Assembly (NCBI RefSeq): GCF_022012435.1
Contig: NZ_JAKLUA010000019.1
Location: 1-64,000 of the forward strand
Length of the DNA: 64,000 bases
Direction: 5' to 3'
Source: Bradyrhizobium zhengyangense
GTDB taxonomy: Bacteria > Pseudomonadota > Alphaproteobacteria > Rhizobiales > Xanthobacteraceae
This document shows, piece by piece, positions 41,957 to 51,893 of the stretch; positions within the stretch are counted from its first letter, which is position 1, and every line of letters starts with the position of its first letter. The position numbers and the translations under genes were made by a program. A model generated the notes under the pieces. That model was not told the DNA's origin. It did not search any database and was given only the letters and a program-made list of their open reading frames with translations.

Positions 41957-42220
41957 CTAGCGCGCGCCGCCCGACAGCCGCAGCACGAACACCAGAACTT
42001 CGGCGACGGCCTTGTAGAGATCGGGCGGAATCTCCTCGCCGAGCTCGACCTTGGACAGCGCGCCGGCCAAAATCTCGTTCTCCTCGATCGGAATATCATT
42101 GGCCTTGGCGATCTCGACGATCTTTTCGCCGATCGTGCCCTTGCCCTTGGCGACGACGACAGGCGCGCCGCTGCCCTTCTCGTAGTGCAGCGCGATTGCG
42201 AGCTTGGATTGGTCACTCAT
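41957..42220 (-). CDS. FlhB C-terminal-domain-like protein
   Basis: An 87-residue protein whose sequence (SKLAIALHYEKGSGAPVVVA, then KGKGTIGEKIVEIAKANDIP) matches the region of FlhB, the flagellar export-switch protein, just after its autocleaved NPTH. It thus resembles a stand-alone FlhB cytoplasmic fragment, like YlqH or FlhX. FlhB tail proteins interact with the hook-length regulator FliK to control export specificity. Its start (42220) overlaps the stop of the FliK-like gene (ATGA), so the two are coupled. No other flagellar gene is near. Confidence 0.85.
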   Translation of the reverse strand: MSDQSKLAIALHYEKGSGAPVVVAKGKGTIGEKIVEIAKANDIPIEENEILAGALSKVELGEEIPPDLYKAVAEVLVFVLRLSGGAR

Positions 42221-43860
42221 GTGGCGCGATCCAGGAAATGCCCGGCGCGCGCCGGAGCCGGTTGCGGCGGCGTCCCATCACGCACGATGATGTCGCCCGG
42301 CTTGAGCTCGGCCTTGGTCAGCGCCTGATTGAGCTCGCCGATGCCGGCGCGGAGCTGCTGCGCGGTCGCCGGCCGCTCGGCCCACATCCGCACAAAGGTC
42401 TTGTCGCCGTTGAGCGTGATCAGCGCGTGCACGGGTCCTGATGGCTCGACATTGATCGTGAAGCGCGCGCGCCAGGCGCGCTTTGCGGGATCGGGCGTTT
42501 CGTTGCCGCCGTCGCGCGAGATCTCGAACTGCGCCATCGCTGTGCCTTGCGGGGTCGCAAACGGAATCTCGAAATTCCACTGCGGCGCGGTCGGATCGCT
42601 GCGATGACCGCTGGCATCGACGCGATCAGGGAGCGAAGCCACCTGCAGCAGCGTCTGCCGCGCGATCGCAGCATCGGTATCGTCGAGCAGGCGATGCACG
42701 GTTGCAGCGAGTGGCGTGTCGGGCGTGAGCGTTGGCGAAGCGACGGATTGCGGCGCCGGCAGCGCACCACGGAACGGCGGCGGCGTCGTCATGCGCGCGG
42801 CCGCCTCGAAGACATGGCCGTCAGGAACGGCCTTGGTCGCACCCGGCACATTGCCGGTCAGGCGCGGCAGGTTTTGCGCGACCTCCTGCAGCAGGCTCGC
42901 GGCAAGGCCTGCCGACATGGTGGTGCGAGGCAGAGCCGCCTGGGGCGTTTCGCCGGTGATGTTGGCCAGCACCGCAGTGGCCGGCGCAGCCTCGCGCGGC
43001 AATTGCGCAGGCTGAGCAATCGCCGCACCGGGCGACGGAAGCACCGCCTGTGCTGTCTCGCCCGCCACCTGCGGCGCCGAGACTGCAGTCTGCAGAACGA
43101 CCGAAGTGCCAGGCGCAGGCGCTGCGTTCTGTGCTGCGACTTGCGGCGCGGCGGTCGCGGGCAGGCCTGACGTCGCCGCCAATGTCTCGCGCAGCACGAG
43201 CAGGGCCGCCTTCAGATCCGGCACCGCACCTGACTGGGGCGTCGTGCCAGCGGCCAGCGAAGCTTCGAGAAACAGGCCGGACTTCTGAAACGCGGACTCG
43301 ATATCGCCGCCATCCAGCGCAGCGTTGAGCGGTGTCTGCTGCGCCAGCACGTCCAGCACGGCCTGTTTCAGTCCGGCCGGCAAATCGCTGCCGGTGACGA
43401 CCGATGCGAGATTGGCGAACAGCGGCGCCTGGCTGCCGTGCTTTGTGACCGCCTCGGCCGAGGCTGCTGTAACGGCGACCTGCTCCAAAGGTGTCAGCGT
43501 GTTGCGTGCCGCATTGACCGACGGCGCCAGCGGCGGGCTGTCGACCAGCGACGCCGCGGTCGGCGTCAGCGTGACCTGAGCGGCGCTTGCCTCGCCTGCG
43601 CCGCCCACGACGGCGAGCCTGATGGTGCCATCGTTCTGCGACACCGCGAGCTGGAGATTTTGCCCTGGGGTCAGCGCCACCTCGGACATCACGTCCATCG
43701 AGAGGTTGGCGATCGCGATCCGCACCAGATTGTCGGCAAGCAAGCTGACGACTTTGGCATCGACGACGCTGCCGGCCTGAAGCACAAGATCGGGCGTTGC
43801 CGCATCAGCCACGGGGCTGGCGGCACTGACCGGAAGGATCGAGCTGATCGGCGTCGGCAT
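42217..43860 (-). CDS. FliK-like hook-length-control protein
   Basis: A 547-residue protein. A long Ala/Pro/Thr-rich low-complexity region (about residues 90-350) precedes a C-terminal domain (about 395-530) with WNFEIPFATPQGTAMAQFEI and a following segment rich in hydrophobic strands (MWAERPATAQQLRAGIGELN), the FliK C-terminal fold. FliK is the molecular ruler that senses hook length. Its position just before the FlhB-tail gene mirrors ylqG-ylqH of Bacillus. The stop overlaps the downstream start. Confidence 0.82.
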   Translation of the reverse strand: MPTPISSILPVSAASPVADAATPDLVLQAGSVVDAKVVSLLADNLVRIAIANLSMDVMSEVALTPGQNLQLAVSQNDGTIRLAVVGGAGEASAAQVTLTPTAASLVDSPPLAPSVNAARNTLTPLEQVAVTAASAEAVTKHGSQAPLFANLASVVTGSDLPAGLKQAVLDVLAQQTPLNAALDGGDIESAFQKSGLFLEASLAAGTTPQSGAVPDLKAALLVLRETLAATSGLPATAAPQVAAQNAAPAPGTSVVLQTAVSAPQVAGETAQAVLPSPGAAIAQPAQLPREAAPATAVLANITGETPQAALPRTTMSAGLAASLLQEVAQNLPRLTGNVPGATKAVPDGHVFEAAARMTTPPPFRGALPAPQSVASPTLTPDTPLAATVHRLLDDTDAAIARQTLLQVASLPDRVDASGHRSDPTAPQWNFEIPFATPQGTAMAQFEISRDGGNETPDPAKRAWRARFTINVEPSGPVHALITLNGDKTFVRMWAERPATAQQLRAGIGELNQALTKAELKPGDIIVRDGTPPQPAPARAGHFLDRAT

Positions 43861-43912
43861 CTGAAGGGCCCGAGAATCTGGCCCACCCTAAGAGCCCCTC
43901 GTAAACCTCTCG

Positions 43913-44707
43913 TTAAGGACCTTGGGCCGCAGGCGGCTTCACGGCGGTCAAAACTGCCACGGCGGCGTCGAAATCGCGCAGGCGGGTGGCCCGGCGGGCG
44001 GCGGCCTCCTCGTCCACACCCCATTGGTCGATGTTCCAGTCCTCATCGACATGAGCCGCGGCCCAGACCTGGTCGGCGTGGCGCATACCATGGGCCAACG
44101 CCAGCGCCAGCAGCGCCGAGCCGGTCAGGGTCGTCACCATGTGGAGGGCGGCCACGGACCAGGGATCGCCAGGCAACGCCGCACGGACAGCCTGGAGCGC
44201 CTCGTCCGGCTGCCTCACATGCATGATGCCCTCGGAGAGGATGAAATGCGCCCCCAGCGCCTCTGCGGCCCAGAACAGCACGGGGTCCCAATGCGCAGCC
44301 TCGCGGGCGACCAGCCCCTCGGGGTGGCCGGCGCGATAGAACAGCAGGTCGGTCTCGAAGTATTTCGCGAGGTCATCAGTGACGAGCTCGACGCGGTCGA
44401 CCACGCCCTCGACCACGCTGTTGGCGATCCGCGTCAGCGGCATGGTCACGGGATCGATCGCCTCGCCCTGAGCGGCCCATTCCGCGGCCACGGCATCGGC
44501 CAGCGCGCGCGAGGGGATCACCACCTGGCGGCCAGAGGGCGTGCGGATCGGCCTGCCATCGAGGGTGATGCCAAAGCCGCCTTCGGTCTCCGCAACGCCG
44601 GCCTCCTTGTAGAAGCGCTTGCGCAACGGCGTCCGCGCCGAGGCGCGCGCCGATTCCCTGGGGTCCGGCGGGGGCTGGCCGGCTGCTTCTTCGAACAATT
44701 CGCGCAT
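43913..44707 (-). CDS. ATP12-family F1-ATPase assembly chaperone
   Basis: A 264-residue protein. Signatures include RKRFYKEAGVAETEGGFGIT, DGRPIRTPSGRQVVIPS, AVAAEWAAQGEAIDPVTMPL and DWNIDQWGVDEEAAARRATR, matching ATP12, which chaperones the alpha subunit of F1 ATP synthase. Length and motifs are as in alphaproteobacteria. It stands alone, about 50 nt downstream of nothing cotranscribed except the FliK-like gene that follows it. Confidence 0.9.
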   Translation of the reverse strand: MRELFEEAAGQPPPDPRESARASARTPLRKRFYKEAGVAETEGGFGITLDGRPIRTPSGRQVVIPSRALADAVAAEWAAQGEAIDPVTMPLTRIANSVVEGVVDRVELVTDDLAKYFETDLLFYRAGHPEGLVAREAAHWDPVLFWAAEALGAHFILSEGIMHVRQPDEALQAVRAALPGDPWSVAALHMVTTLTGSALLALALAHGMRHADQVWAAAHVDEDWNIDQWGVDEEAAARRATRLRDFDAAVAVLTAVKPPAAQGP

Positions 44708-44782
44708 GTGAGTTTTCGGTCCCGACCGCTGAGTGCTAAGCTTTTAAAATAAGACCGGCAGCCGATAAAGCGAGCGGCGGGC

Positions 44783-45229
44783 ATGAGGGAACTTGCGGGC
44801 ATTGTGGCCCTGTTCGCCGGGCTTTGGCCGGCCGCGGCCGAGGCCGGCTTTCGCACCCCGGAATCGCTGATCCGCAACGTCTATGCCTATTACGGCGCGG
44901 GCTCGCCGGAGCTGTCGAGGGGCCTGCCGCGGGATGCTGCGACGACCCGGCAATTCTTCGACCCCTCCTTGCGCAAAGCGTGGTCCGCGCCGCGCAGCGA
45001 GCCCTATGATTTCCTGGTGCAGAGCACGAACTGGAAGCTCGGCCCGGTCGCAATCGCGATCACCCGCAAGCAATACGACAAGACCTATGTCACGGCGGTC
45101 TTCGACAATCACGGCCGCAAGGTCGTGCTGAACTTCATCCTGGTCAACGGTCCGGAGGGCTGGCTGATCATGGATGTCGAGAGTCCGCACGACAGCTTGC
45201 GGATGTTTCTGGAGCAATTTCGGAATTGA
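44783..45229 (+). CDS. Secreted DUF3828-like protein
   Basis: A 148-residue protein with a signal peptide (MRELAGIVALFAGLWPAAAEA). The mature part begins FRTPESLIRNVYAYYGAG, with VAIAITRKQYDKTYVTAVFD and VVLNFILVNGPEGWLIMDVE, resembling the DUF3828/NTF2-like lipoprotein family. Probably periplasmic. It is divergent from the ATP12 gene and separate from downstream genes by a composite repeat. Function unknown. Confidence 0.75.
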   Translation: MRELAGIVALFAGLWPAAAEAGFRTPESLIRNVYAYYGAGSPELSRGLPRDAATTRQFFDPSLRKAWSAPRSEPYDFLVQSTNWKLGPVAIAITRKQYDKTYVTAVFDNHGRKVVLNFILVNGPEGWLIMDVESPHDSLRMFLEQFRN

Positions 45230-45247
45230 GGGGTGCTTTCGGTCTCA

Positions 45248-45383
45248 ACCACAACCGCCGCTGTCATGCCCCGGCTTGACCGGGGCATCCAGTACGCCGC
45301 GGCGGTTGTGGTGAGGGCGAGTTCTCTAGGTCCGGCCTCTGCAATACTGGATCGCCCGCCTTCGCGGGCGATGACACCGAGGA
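45248..45383. repeat. Composite palindromic repeat (nested)
   Basis: Outer arms ACCACAACCGCCGC (45248-45261) and GCGGCGGTTGTGGT (45299-45312), with an inner hairpin TGCCCCGG/CCGGGGCA (45267-45274 and 45280-45287). A second hairpin, TCGCCCGC/GCGGGCGA, lies around 45352-45371, and ATCCAGTA/TACTGGAT links the two parts. It fills the gap between convergent genes. Confidence 0.8.
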
Positions 45384-45401
45384 GGTGGTTGGCAATGCGC
45401 C

Positions 45402-46616
45402 CTACTCCTCCGGTGCGTTCTCGATCGGGTCGAACCTGCTTGCGTCGAGCCCGAGCAAATTCCACGACTGCTGCATGTGCGGCGGCAGTGGCGCAGTGGC
45501 GTCGATGACGCCGCCGCGGGGATGCGGGATGACGATGCGGCGCGCGAGCAGATGCAGCCGGTTTTGCAGGCCGCCCGGCAACTGCCAGTTCTCGATGTTG
45601 AAATATTTGGGATCGCCGACGATAGGATGACCGATATGGGCCATGTGGGCGCGAAGCTGGTGCGTGCGGCCTGTCACCGGCTTCAGCGACACCCAGGTCA
45701 GCTTGTTGCCGGCGGTCTCGACCACCGCGTAATAGGTCACCGCGTGACTGGCGCCCTCGTCGCCATGCTGCGCGATGCGCATGATGGTGTCGTCCTCGCT
45801 CTCCTCTTTCGCAAGGAAAGTCGAGATGCGGCCCTGCTTCGGCTTCGGCAGGCCCGGCACCAATGCCCAATAGACCTTGCGCGCCGAACGCGAGCGGAAC
45901 GCGCCGGTCAGATGCGAGGCGGCAAAGCGCGTCTTCGCGATCAGAAGGCAGCCTGACGTCTCGCGATCGATGCGATGCACGAGGCGCGGCTTCTGACCCT
46001 TGGAATCGCGCATCACCTCCAGCATCTGGTCGATGTGGCGCGTCATGCCCGAGCCGCCCTGCACGGCAAGGCCGGCGGGCTTGTTCAGCACGAGGACGTC
46101 GTCGTCCTCGTAGATCGTCATCTCCTTCAGCGCCTTGAGCGTCTTCTGTGCGGCCTCCGAGAGCTCGCCGGCAACCTTCGGTGTGTCGAGCTTCAGCGGC
46201 GGAATGCGGACGCTCTGGCCCTCTTCCAGGCGGTCCTTGCTGTCGACACGCTTGCCGTCGACGCGCAGCTCGCCTTTGCGGACGACGCGCTGGATATGGG
46301 AGAACGACAGGCCGGGAAAGCGCGCCTCCAGAAAGCGATCGACGCGCATGTTGTTCTCGTCAGCCGTCACCTTGACGGTCTGGACCTTGGTCGGCAGCAA
46401 CGCCTCGACGGGCTTTGCCGCAGCCGGCTCTTCCATTGCAGCTTTGGGCGCACGCCGTTCTGCGCGCTCGGCCGCAAAGCGCGGCGGCTTTACCCCGGGC
46501 TTGGTCCCAGGCCGCGGTCCAGCCTTCTTTGCGCTGCGCGCCTTGAATGGACGCGAATCGTCGCGTTCGTCACGCGAACGGGGCTTTGGGTTCATTCTCT
46601 TGATGCGGCGGCTCAT
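45402..46616 (-). CDS. RluA-family pseudouridine synthase
   Basis: A 404-residue protein. A basic N-terminal extension of about 85 residues (RDERDDSRPFKARSAKKAGP) precedes an S4 RNA-binding domain (MRVDRFLEARFPGLSFSHIQ, KGELRVDGKRVDSKDRL). The catalytic domain has HRIDRETSGCLLIAKT with the catalytic Asp, and GRTHQLRAHMAHIGHPIVGD. The RluC/RluD subfamily modifies uridines in 23S rRNA. The S4 domain and length support RluC-like activity, though the exact target is not shown. Confidence 0.9.
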   Translation of the reverse strand: MSRRIKRMNPKPRSRDERDDSRPFKARSAKKAGPRPGTKPGVKPPRFAAERAERRAPKAAMEEPAAAKPVEALLPTKVQTVKVTADENNMRVDRFLEARFPGLSFSHIQRVVRKGELRVDGKRVDSKDRLEEGQSVRIPPLKLDTPKVAGELSEAAQKTLKALKEMTIYEDDDVLVLNKPAGLAVQGGSGMTRHIDQMLEVMRDSKGQKPRLVHRIDRETSGCLLIAKTRFAASHLTGAFRSRSARKVYWALVPGLPKPKQGRISTFLAKEESEDDTIMRIAQHGDEGASHAVTYYAVVETAGNKLTWVSLKPVTGRTHQLRAHMAHIGHPIVGDPKYFNIENWQLPGGLQNRLHLLARRIVIPHPRGGVIDATAPLPPHMQQSWNLLGLDASRFDPIENAPEE

Positions 46617-46668
46617 GGTTGCCTGCGTACCCTAAAAGCCGGCTCCCGTCACGGCGAAATGGCCGCCT

Positions 46669-48002
46669 CTAGCCCGCGCCGCCCCGCTCCTTGCGCAGCT
46701 TGGCCCAATAATCCAGCCGCTTCCTGATCTCGCGCTCGAAGCCGCGCTCGGGCGGGTCGTAGAAGGTCTGGCGGCCCAGGGCTTCCGGGAAGTAGTCTTG
46801 GCCGGAGAAGGCATCGGGGACATCGTGGTCGTATTCGTAGCCTGAACCGTAGCCTTCCGATTTCATCAGCTTGGTCGGTGAGTTCAGGATGTGCTTTGGC
46901 GGCAGCAGCGAGCCAGCCTGTTTTGCCACCTGCATCGCCGTGCCGAACGCGGTGTAGACCGCATTCGATTTCGGCGCTGTGGCGAGATAGACCACCGCTT
47001 GCGCGATCGCGAGCTCGCCTTCGGGGTGGCCGAGGAAGTCGAAGGCGTCCTTGGCGGCATTGGCGATGACGAGCGCCTGCGGATCGGCAAGGCCGATATC
47101 CTCCACCGCCATGCGCACGACGCGGCGCGCCAGGAACAGCGGGTCCTCGCCGGCGTCCAGCATGCGCGCGAGATAATACAGCGCGGCGTCCGGATCGGAG
47201 CCGCGTACCGATTTATGCAGGGCCGAGATCAGGTTGTAATGGCCATCCGCCGATTTGTCGTAGATTGGCGCACGCCGTTGCAGGATGTCCTGCAATTGCG
47301 CGGCATTGAAAATCTCGTCGGCTCGCGCCGAGCGCCAGACCTCTTCGGCGAGCGTCAGCGAAGCTCTGCCATCGCCGTCGGCCATGCGCACCAGCACCGC
47401 CCTCGCCTCGGCATCGAGCGGCAACTTGCGGCCCTCGACCGCCTCGGCATGCGCGAACAGCTTTTCGATCGCGGCCGCATCGAGCGAGCGAAACACCAGG
47501 ACGCGTGCGCGGGACAAAAGCGCCGCGTTGAGCTCGAAGGACGGGTTTTCCGTGGTGGCGCCGACCATGACGACGGTGCCGTCTTCCATCACGGGCAGAA
47601 ACGAATCCTGCTGGGCGCGGTTGAACCTGTGCACCTCGTCGACGAACAGCAGCGTGCCCTTGCCCATCTCGCGGCGCGCGCGCGCAGCATCGAAGGCCTT
47701 CTTCAAATCTGCTACACCCGAGAAGACCGCCGAGATCTGCTCGAAATGCAGGTCGGTCGCATCCGCGAGCAGCCGCGCCACCGTGGTCTTGCCCGTGCCC
47801 GGCGGGCCCCAGAACACCAGCGAGCCCAGCGTGCGCGTCTCCAGCATGCGCGTCAGTGCGCCATCAGGGCCGAGGATGTGATCCTGCCCGACGACCTCCG
47901 ACAGCGCCCGCGGCCGCAGCCGATCCGGCAGCGGATGCGGGGCATCGTGATCGAGCCCCGCCGCGGCAAAGAGAGTTGGCGTCTCCTGTGGTCGCTTCGG
48001 AC

Positions 48003-48006
<4 letters not shown>
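46669..48006 (-). CDS. rarA: Replication-associated recombination protein RarA
   Basis: A 445-residue AAA+ ATPase of the RarA/MgsA (WRNIP1) family. Walker A is GPPGTGKTT (67-75), Walker B LFVDEVHRFN, and the sensor 1 is in VGATTENPSFELNAALLSR. The C-terminal domain with KHILNSPTKLMKSEGYGSGY is typical. It acts at stalled replication forks. The length is standard. Its start overlaps the Deg protease stop by 4 nt (ATGA), a coupled pair. Confidence 0.93.
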
Positions 48007-49409
<1,403 letters not shown>

Positions 49410-49724
49410 TCCTACCTCTTGGAAAAGACGCCGGAATATAGGCGCGTTCGCCCCCCAATAGAAGGGCGCCGGGGAGCAATATTCAGCCCCTTTCCGGTGT
49501 GTCCGGCATGCAAGCCCGGCGTGCGAAATCACAATCTGACTTGGGCGGTGGATTGGCATGATGCGCATCATCCTGCATGCTCGTGCCAGGCGGATTCGGT
49601 TGCGGCGAATTGGCATCAGTGGGAACCGCAGAGCCGGGCGCGCGCCGTCGCGGGGCAGTCATCGATCACTCTTAGGCTCTCCCGTTGCGACTTGGGGAAG
49701 TTCGTCAAAGGATGGAGTCACGAC
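49410..49724. other. Divergent intergenic region, 315 bp
   Basis: This spacer separates the divergent Deg protease and porin genes. The open frames that cross it on both strands are not supported as coding. A short palindrome GATGCGCATC occurs near 49560. No RNA gene or repeat was found; it should carry both promoters. Confidence 0.5.
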
Positions 49725-51356
49725 ATGAGCAGGACAAGAATGGCAGCCACGGCGATTGGTCTCGCCGGCGTGCTGGCGGCCTCACAGGCCCAGGCTCAAT
49801 CAGCCAGCAATAGCGAGCAGGAGATCGCACTCCTGAAGCAGCAGTTGAAGATGTTGGAGCAAAAGCTCGACAAGCTCCAGAACCAGACCGCCGCGAACAC
49901 GGCCGCCACGGCGAAAGCCAGGCAGGAAGCCAAGGCCGAGGCCAAGGCTGAAGCGCGCTCGGAGGCGAAAGCTGCCCTCGCCAACGCCAACGCGGCCATT
50001 CCGGTCAAGGGTCCGGTCGCCCCGTCAGGCGTCGTGGTGACGATGCCGAATAACCGGCCGACCATCTGCACCGCGGACGAGCAGAACTGCGTTGCCATCA
50101 CGAGCCGCGTGCACTGGGATGTCGGCGGCTACAATTACCGCCCCGACACGGCATCAACCGTGCCGCAAAAGCTCGACAGCGGCGAGAACGTTCGCCGGGC
50201 GCGTATCGGCATCGTCGGCAAGTTCTTCGGCGACTGGAATTACTCCCTGATCTACGATTTCGGCGGCACGGCCGACGGTTTTGGCGGCACCGGCGCGGCC
50301 GGCGGCACCGCTGTCGGCTTCCTGCCGGGCGGCGGCACGTCGGGCATCGAAAACGCCTATCTGAGCTATACCGGCCTCAAGCCATTCGGCGGCAAGATGG
50401 CGGTCGAAGCCGGCGTCATGGATATTGCCTGGACGCTCGACGAATCCACCAGCTCCAACGACATCATGTTCATGGAGCGCGCCTCGGCCGGCATCATCGC
50501 GCAGAACATCGCAGCCGGTGACTTCCGCTCGGCGGTTGGCACCCGCTGGTGGAATGACCAGCTCTGGATGGGCGCCTACGTTACAGGACCGACCACGGGC
50601 GCGATCCACTCCGCCTCCAGCGTCTCCCCGCCCGGAAGCAGCGAGCAATATGGCGCAGTCGCCCGCATCGCCGGCAACCCGGTCAGCGGCAACGGCTACT
50701 CCGTGCATGTCGGCGCCGATGCGGAATGGCTGATCCAGCCGCCGCGCAACCAGGTGACGCAGGCGCAGACGCTAACGCTCAGCGACCGGCCCGAGCTGCG
50801 GATCGATCCCACGACGTTGATTTCCACCGGTGCGATTGCCAACGTATCGGGCGCGCAGGTCTACGGCGTCGAAGCGGCCGCGACCTATGGCTCGTTTATC
50901 GCGCAGGGCGAATATTACTGGTTCAACGTCGACCGCACGGCGAATACGGGCCTGCCGCCGCTCGGCGCGTCGAGCCTGAAATTCGACGGCGGCTACGCGC
51001 AGGTCGGCTACGTGCTGACCGGCGAGAGCCGTGCCTACAACGCGGCGAGCGCCTCGTATGGTGGCATCAAGCCGGCCAATCCCTTCTCGCTGGCCGGTGG
51101 CGGCTGGGGCGCCTGGGAAATCGCCGGACGCGTGAGCACGATGAATTTGAACGATCAGCTCGCGACCGCCGCAGGCATCGCGGGCGGACGGCAAACCATC
51201 TACACCGCGGCGCTGAACTGGTACGTCAACAACAACGTCCGCTTCATGCTCGATTACCTGCATGGCGACATCTCCAAGCAGGCGAGTGCGACCTCCTCGG
51301 TGAACACGGGCTCGACGTTCAACGCGGTCGCAATGCGCACGCAGGTCGCGTTCTAG
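49725..51356 (+). CDS. OprP/OprO-type porin
   Basis: A 543-residue outer-membrane porin. A signal peptide (MSRTRMAATAIGLAGVLAASQAQA) is followed by a short coiled coil (EIALLKQQLKMLEQKLDKLQNQ-like, about residues 32-55) and an Ala/Lys-rich segment. The rest is a beta barrel with alternating aromatic strands (VGGYNYRPD, GKFFGDWNYSLIYDF, YLSYTGLKPFGGKM) and the C-terminal RTQVAF ending in Phe. N-terminal coiled coil and trimeric barrel match phosphate-selective porins. ATG at 49725 is preferred. Confidence 0.88.
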   Translation: MSRTRMAATAIGLAGVLAASQAQAQSASNSEQEIALLKQQLKMLEQKLDKLQNQTAANTAATAKARQEAKAEAKAEARSEAKAALANANAAIPVKGPVAPSGVVVTMPNNRPTICTADEQNCVAITSRVHWDVGGYNYRPDTASTVPQKLDSGENVRRARIGIVGKFFGDWNYSLIYDFGGTADGFGGTGAAGGTAVGFLPGGGTSGIENAYLSYTGLKPFGGKMAVEAGVMDIAWTLDESTSSNDIMFMERASAGIIAQNIAAGDFRSAVGTRWWNDQLWMGAYVTGPTTGAIHSASSVSPPGSSEQYGAVARIAGNPVSGNGYSVHVGADAEWLIQPPRNQVTQAQTLTLSDRPELRIDPTTLISTGAIANVSGAQVYGVEAAATYGSFIAQGEYYWFNVDRTANTGLPPLGASSLKFDGGYAQVGYVLTGESRAYNAASASYGGIKPANPFSLAGGGWGAWEIAGRVSTMNLNDQLATAAGIAGGRQTIYTAALNWYVNNNVRFMLDYLHGDISKQASATSSVNTGSTFNAVAMRTQVAF

Positions 51357-51366
51357 GCGATCCCTT

Positions 51367-51390
51367 CCGGGAGCGGCACGCCGCTCCCGG
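51367..51390. terminator. Hairpin between convergent genes
   Basis: Perfect 10-bp stem CCGGGAGCGG (51367-51376), loop CACG, CCGCTCCCGG (51381-51390). It lacks a U-tract but sits in the 37-bp gap between the porin stop and the HxlR stop; it may be a bidirectional terminator. Confidence 0.6.
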
Positions 51391-51393
51391 ATA

Positions 51394-51771
51394 TTACGCT
51401 GCGCGCTTTGGCTTCTTCACCACGTCAGGCGGCGGCGCGCAGGACAGCCGCTGCTGGTGGCTCTCGCCCCAGGCTTTGAGAATATCGATCACCGGCCGCA
51501 GGCTCTCCCCCAACTCGGAGAGGCAATACTCCACGCGCGGCGGCACCTCGGCATAGACCTTGCGGATGACCAGCTTGTCCTCCTCCAGCGCGCGAAGCTG
51601 CTTGGTCAGCATGCGCTGGGTGATGCCCGGCATCATGCGGCGCAGTTCGCCGAAGCGCTGGGTGCCGCTCTGCAAATGATAGAGGATCACGCCCTTCCAC
51701 TTGCCGTCGATCAAATCCAGCGTCGCCTCGACCGAGCAGCCGGGGCGACGGGCAAAATTGCGCCGTTTCAT
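51394..51771 (-). CDS. HxlR-family transcriptional regulator
   Basis: A 125-residue winged-helix regulator. Motifs are CSVEATLDLIDGKWKGVILY, GTQRFGELRRMMPGITQRML (recognition helix) and RKVYAEVPPRVEYCLSELG. One conserved N-terminal Cys in the CSVEA motif is often a redox or electrophile sensor in this family. The start at 51771 is chosen over 51795 because it gives the family N-terminus. It is divergent from an oxidoreductase gene at 51894, its probable target. Confidence 0.88.
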   Translation of the reverse strand: MKRRNFARRPGCSVEATLDLIDGKWKGVILYHLQSGTQRFGELRRMMPGITQRMLTKQLRALEEDKLVIRKVYAEVPPRVEYCLSELGESLRPVIDILKAWGESHQQRLSCAPPPDVVKKPKRAA

Positions 51772-51784
51772 GCTTGTTTTCCCA

Positions 51785-51806
51785 ATAGTATCCAAACAGG
51801 GACTAT
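51785..51806. promoter_or_regulatory. Candidate HxlR operator
   Basis: Imperfect inverted repeat ATAGTATCC, spacer AAACA, GGGACTAT between the divergent HxlR and oxidoreductase genes. HxlR dimers bind such sites in the intergenic region. Low confidence, by eye only. Confidence 0.4.
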
Positions 51807-51893
51807 ATCCCCGAACGTACAGTACTTGCCAAATTGGAGCTAGCGGGACAGTTAAGAGCGGCAGGCGAATACGCCATCTGATGGAGACCAGCC

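Noticed and set aside
45402..45630. Plus-strand frame over the end of the RluA-type gene
   Set aside because: Its translation (MVGNAPYSSGAFSIGSN) has no family features and overlaps the pseudouridine synthase C-terminus, which is well supported.
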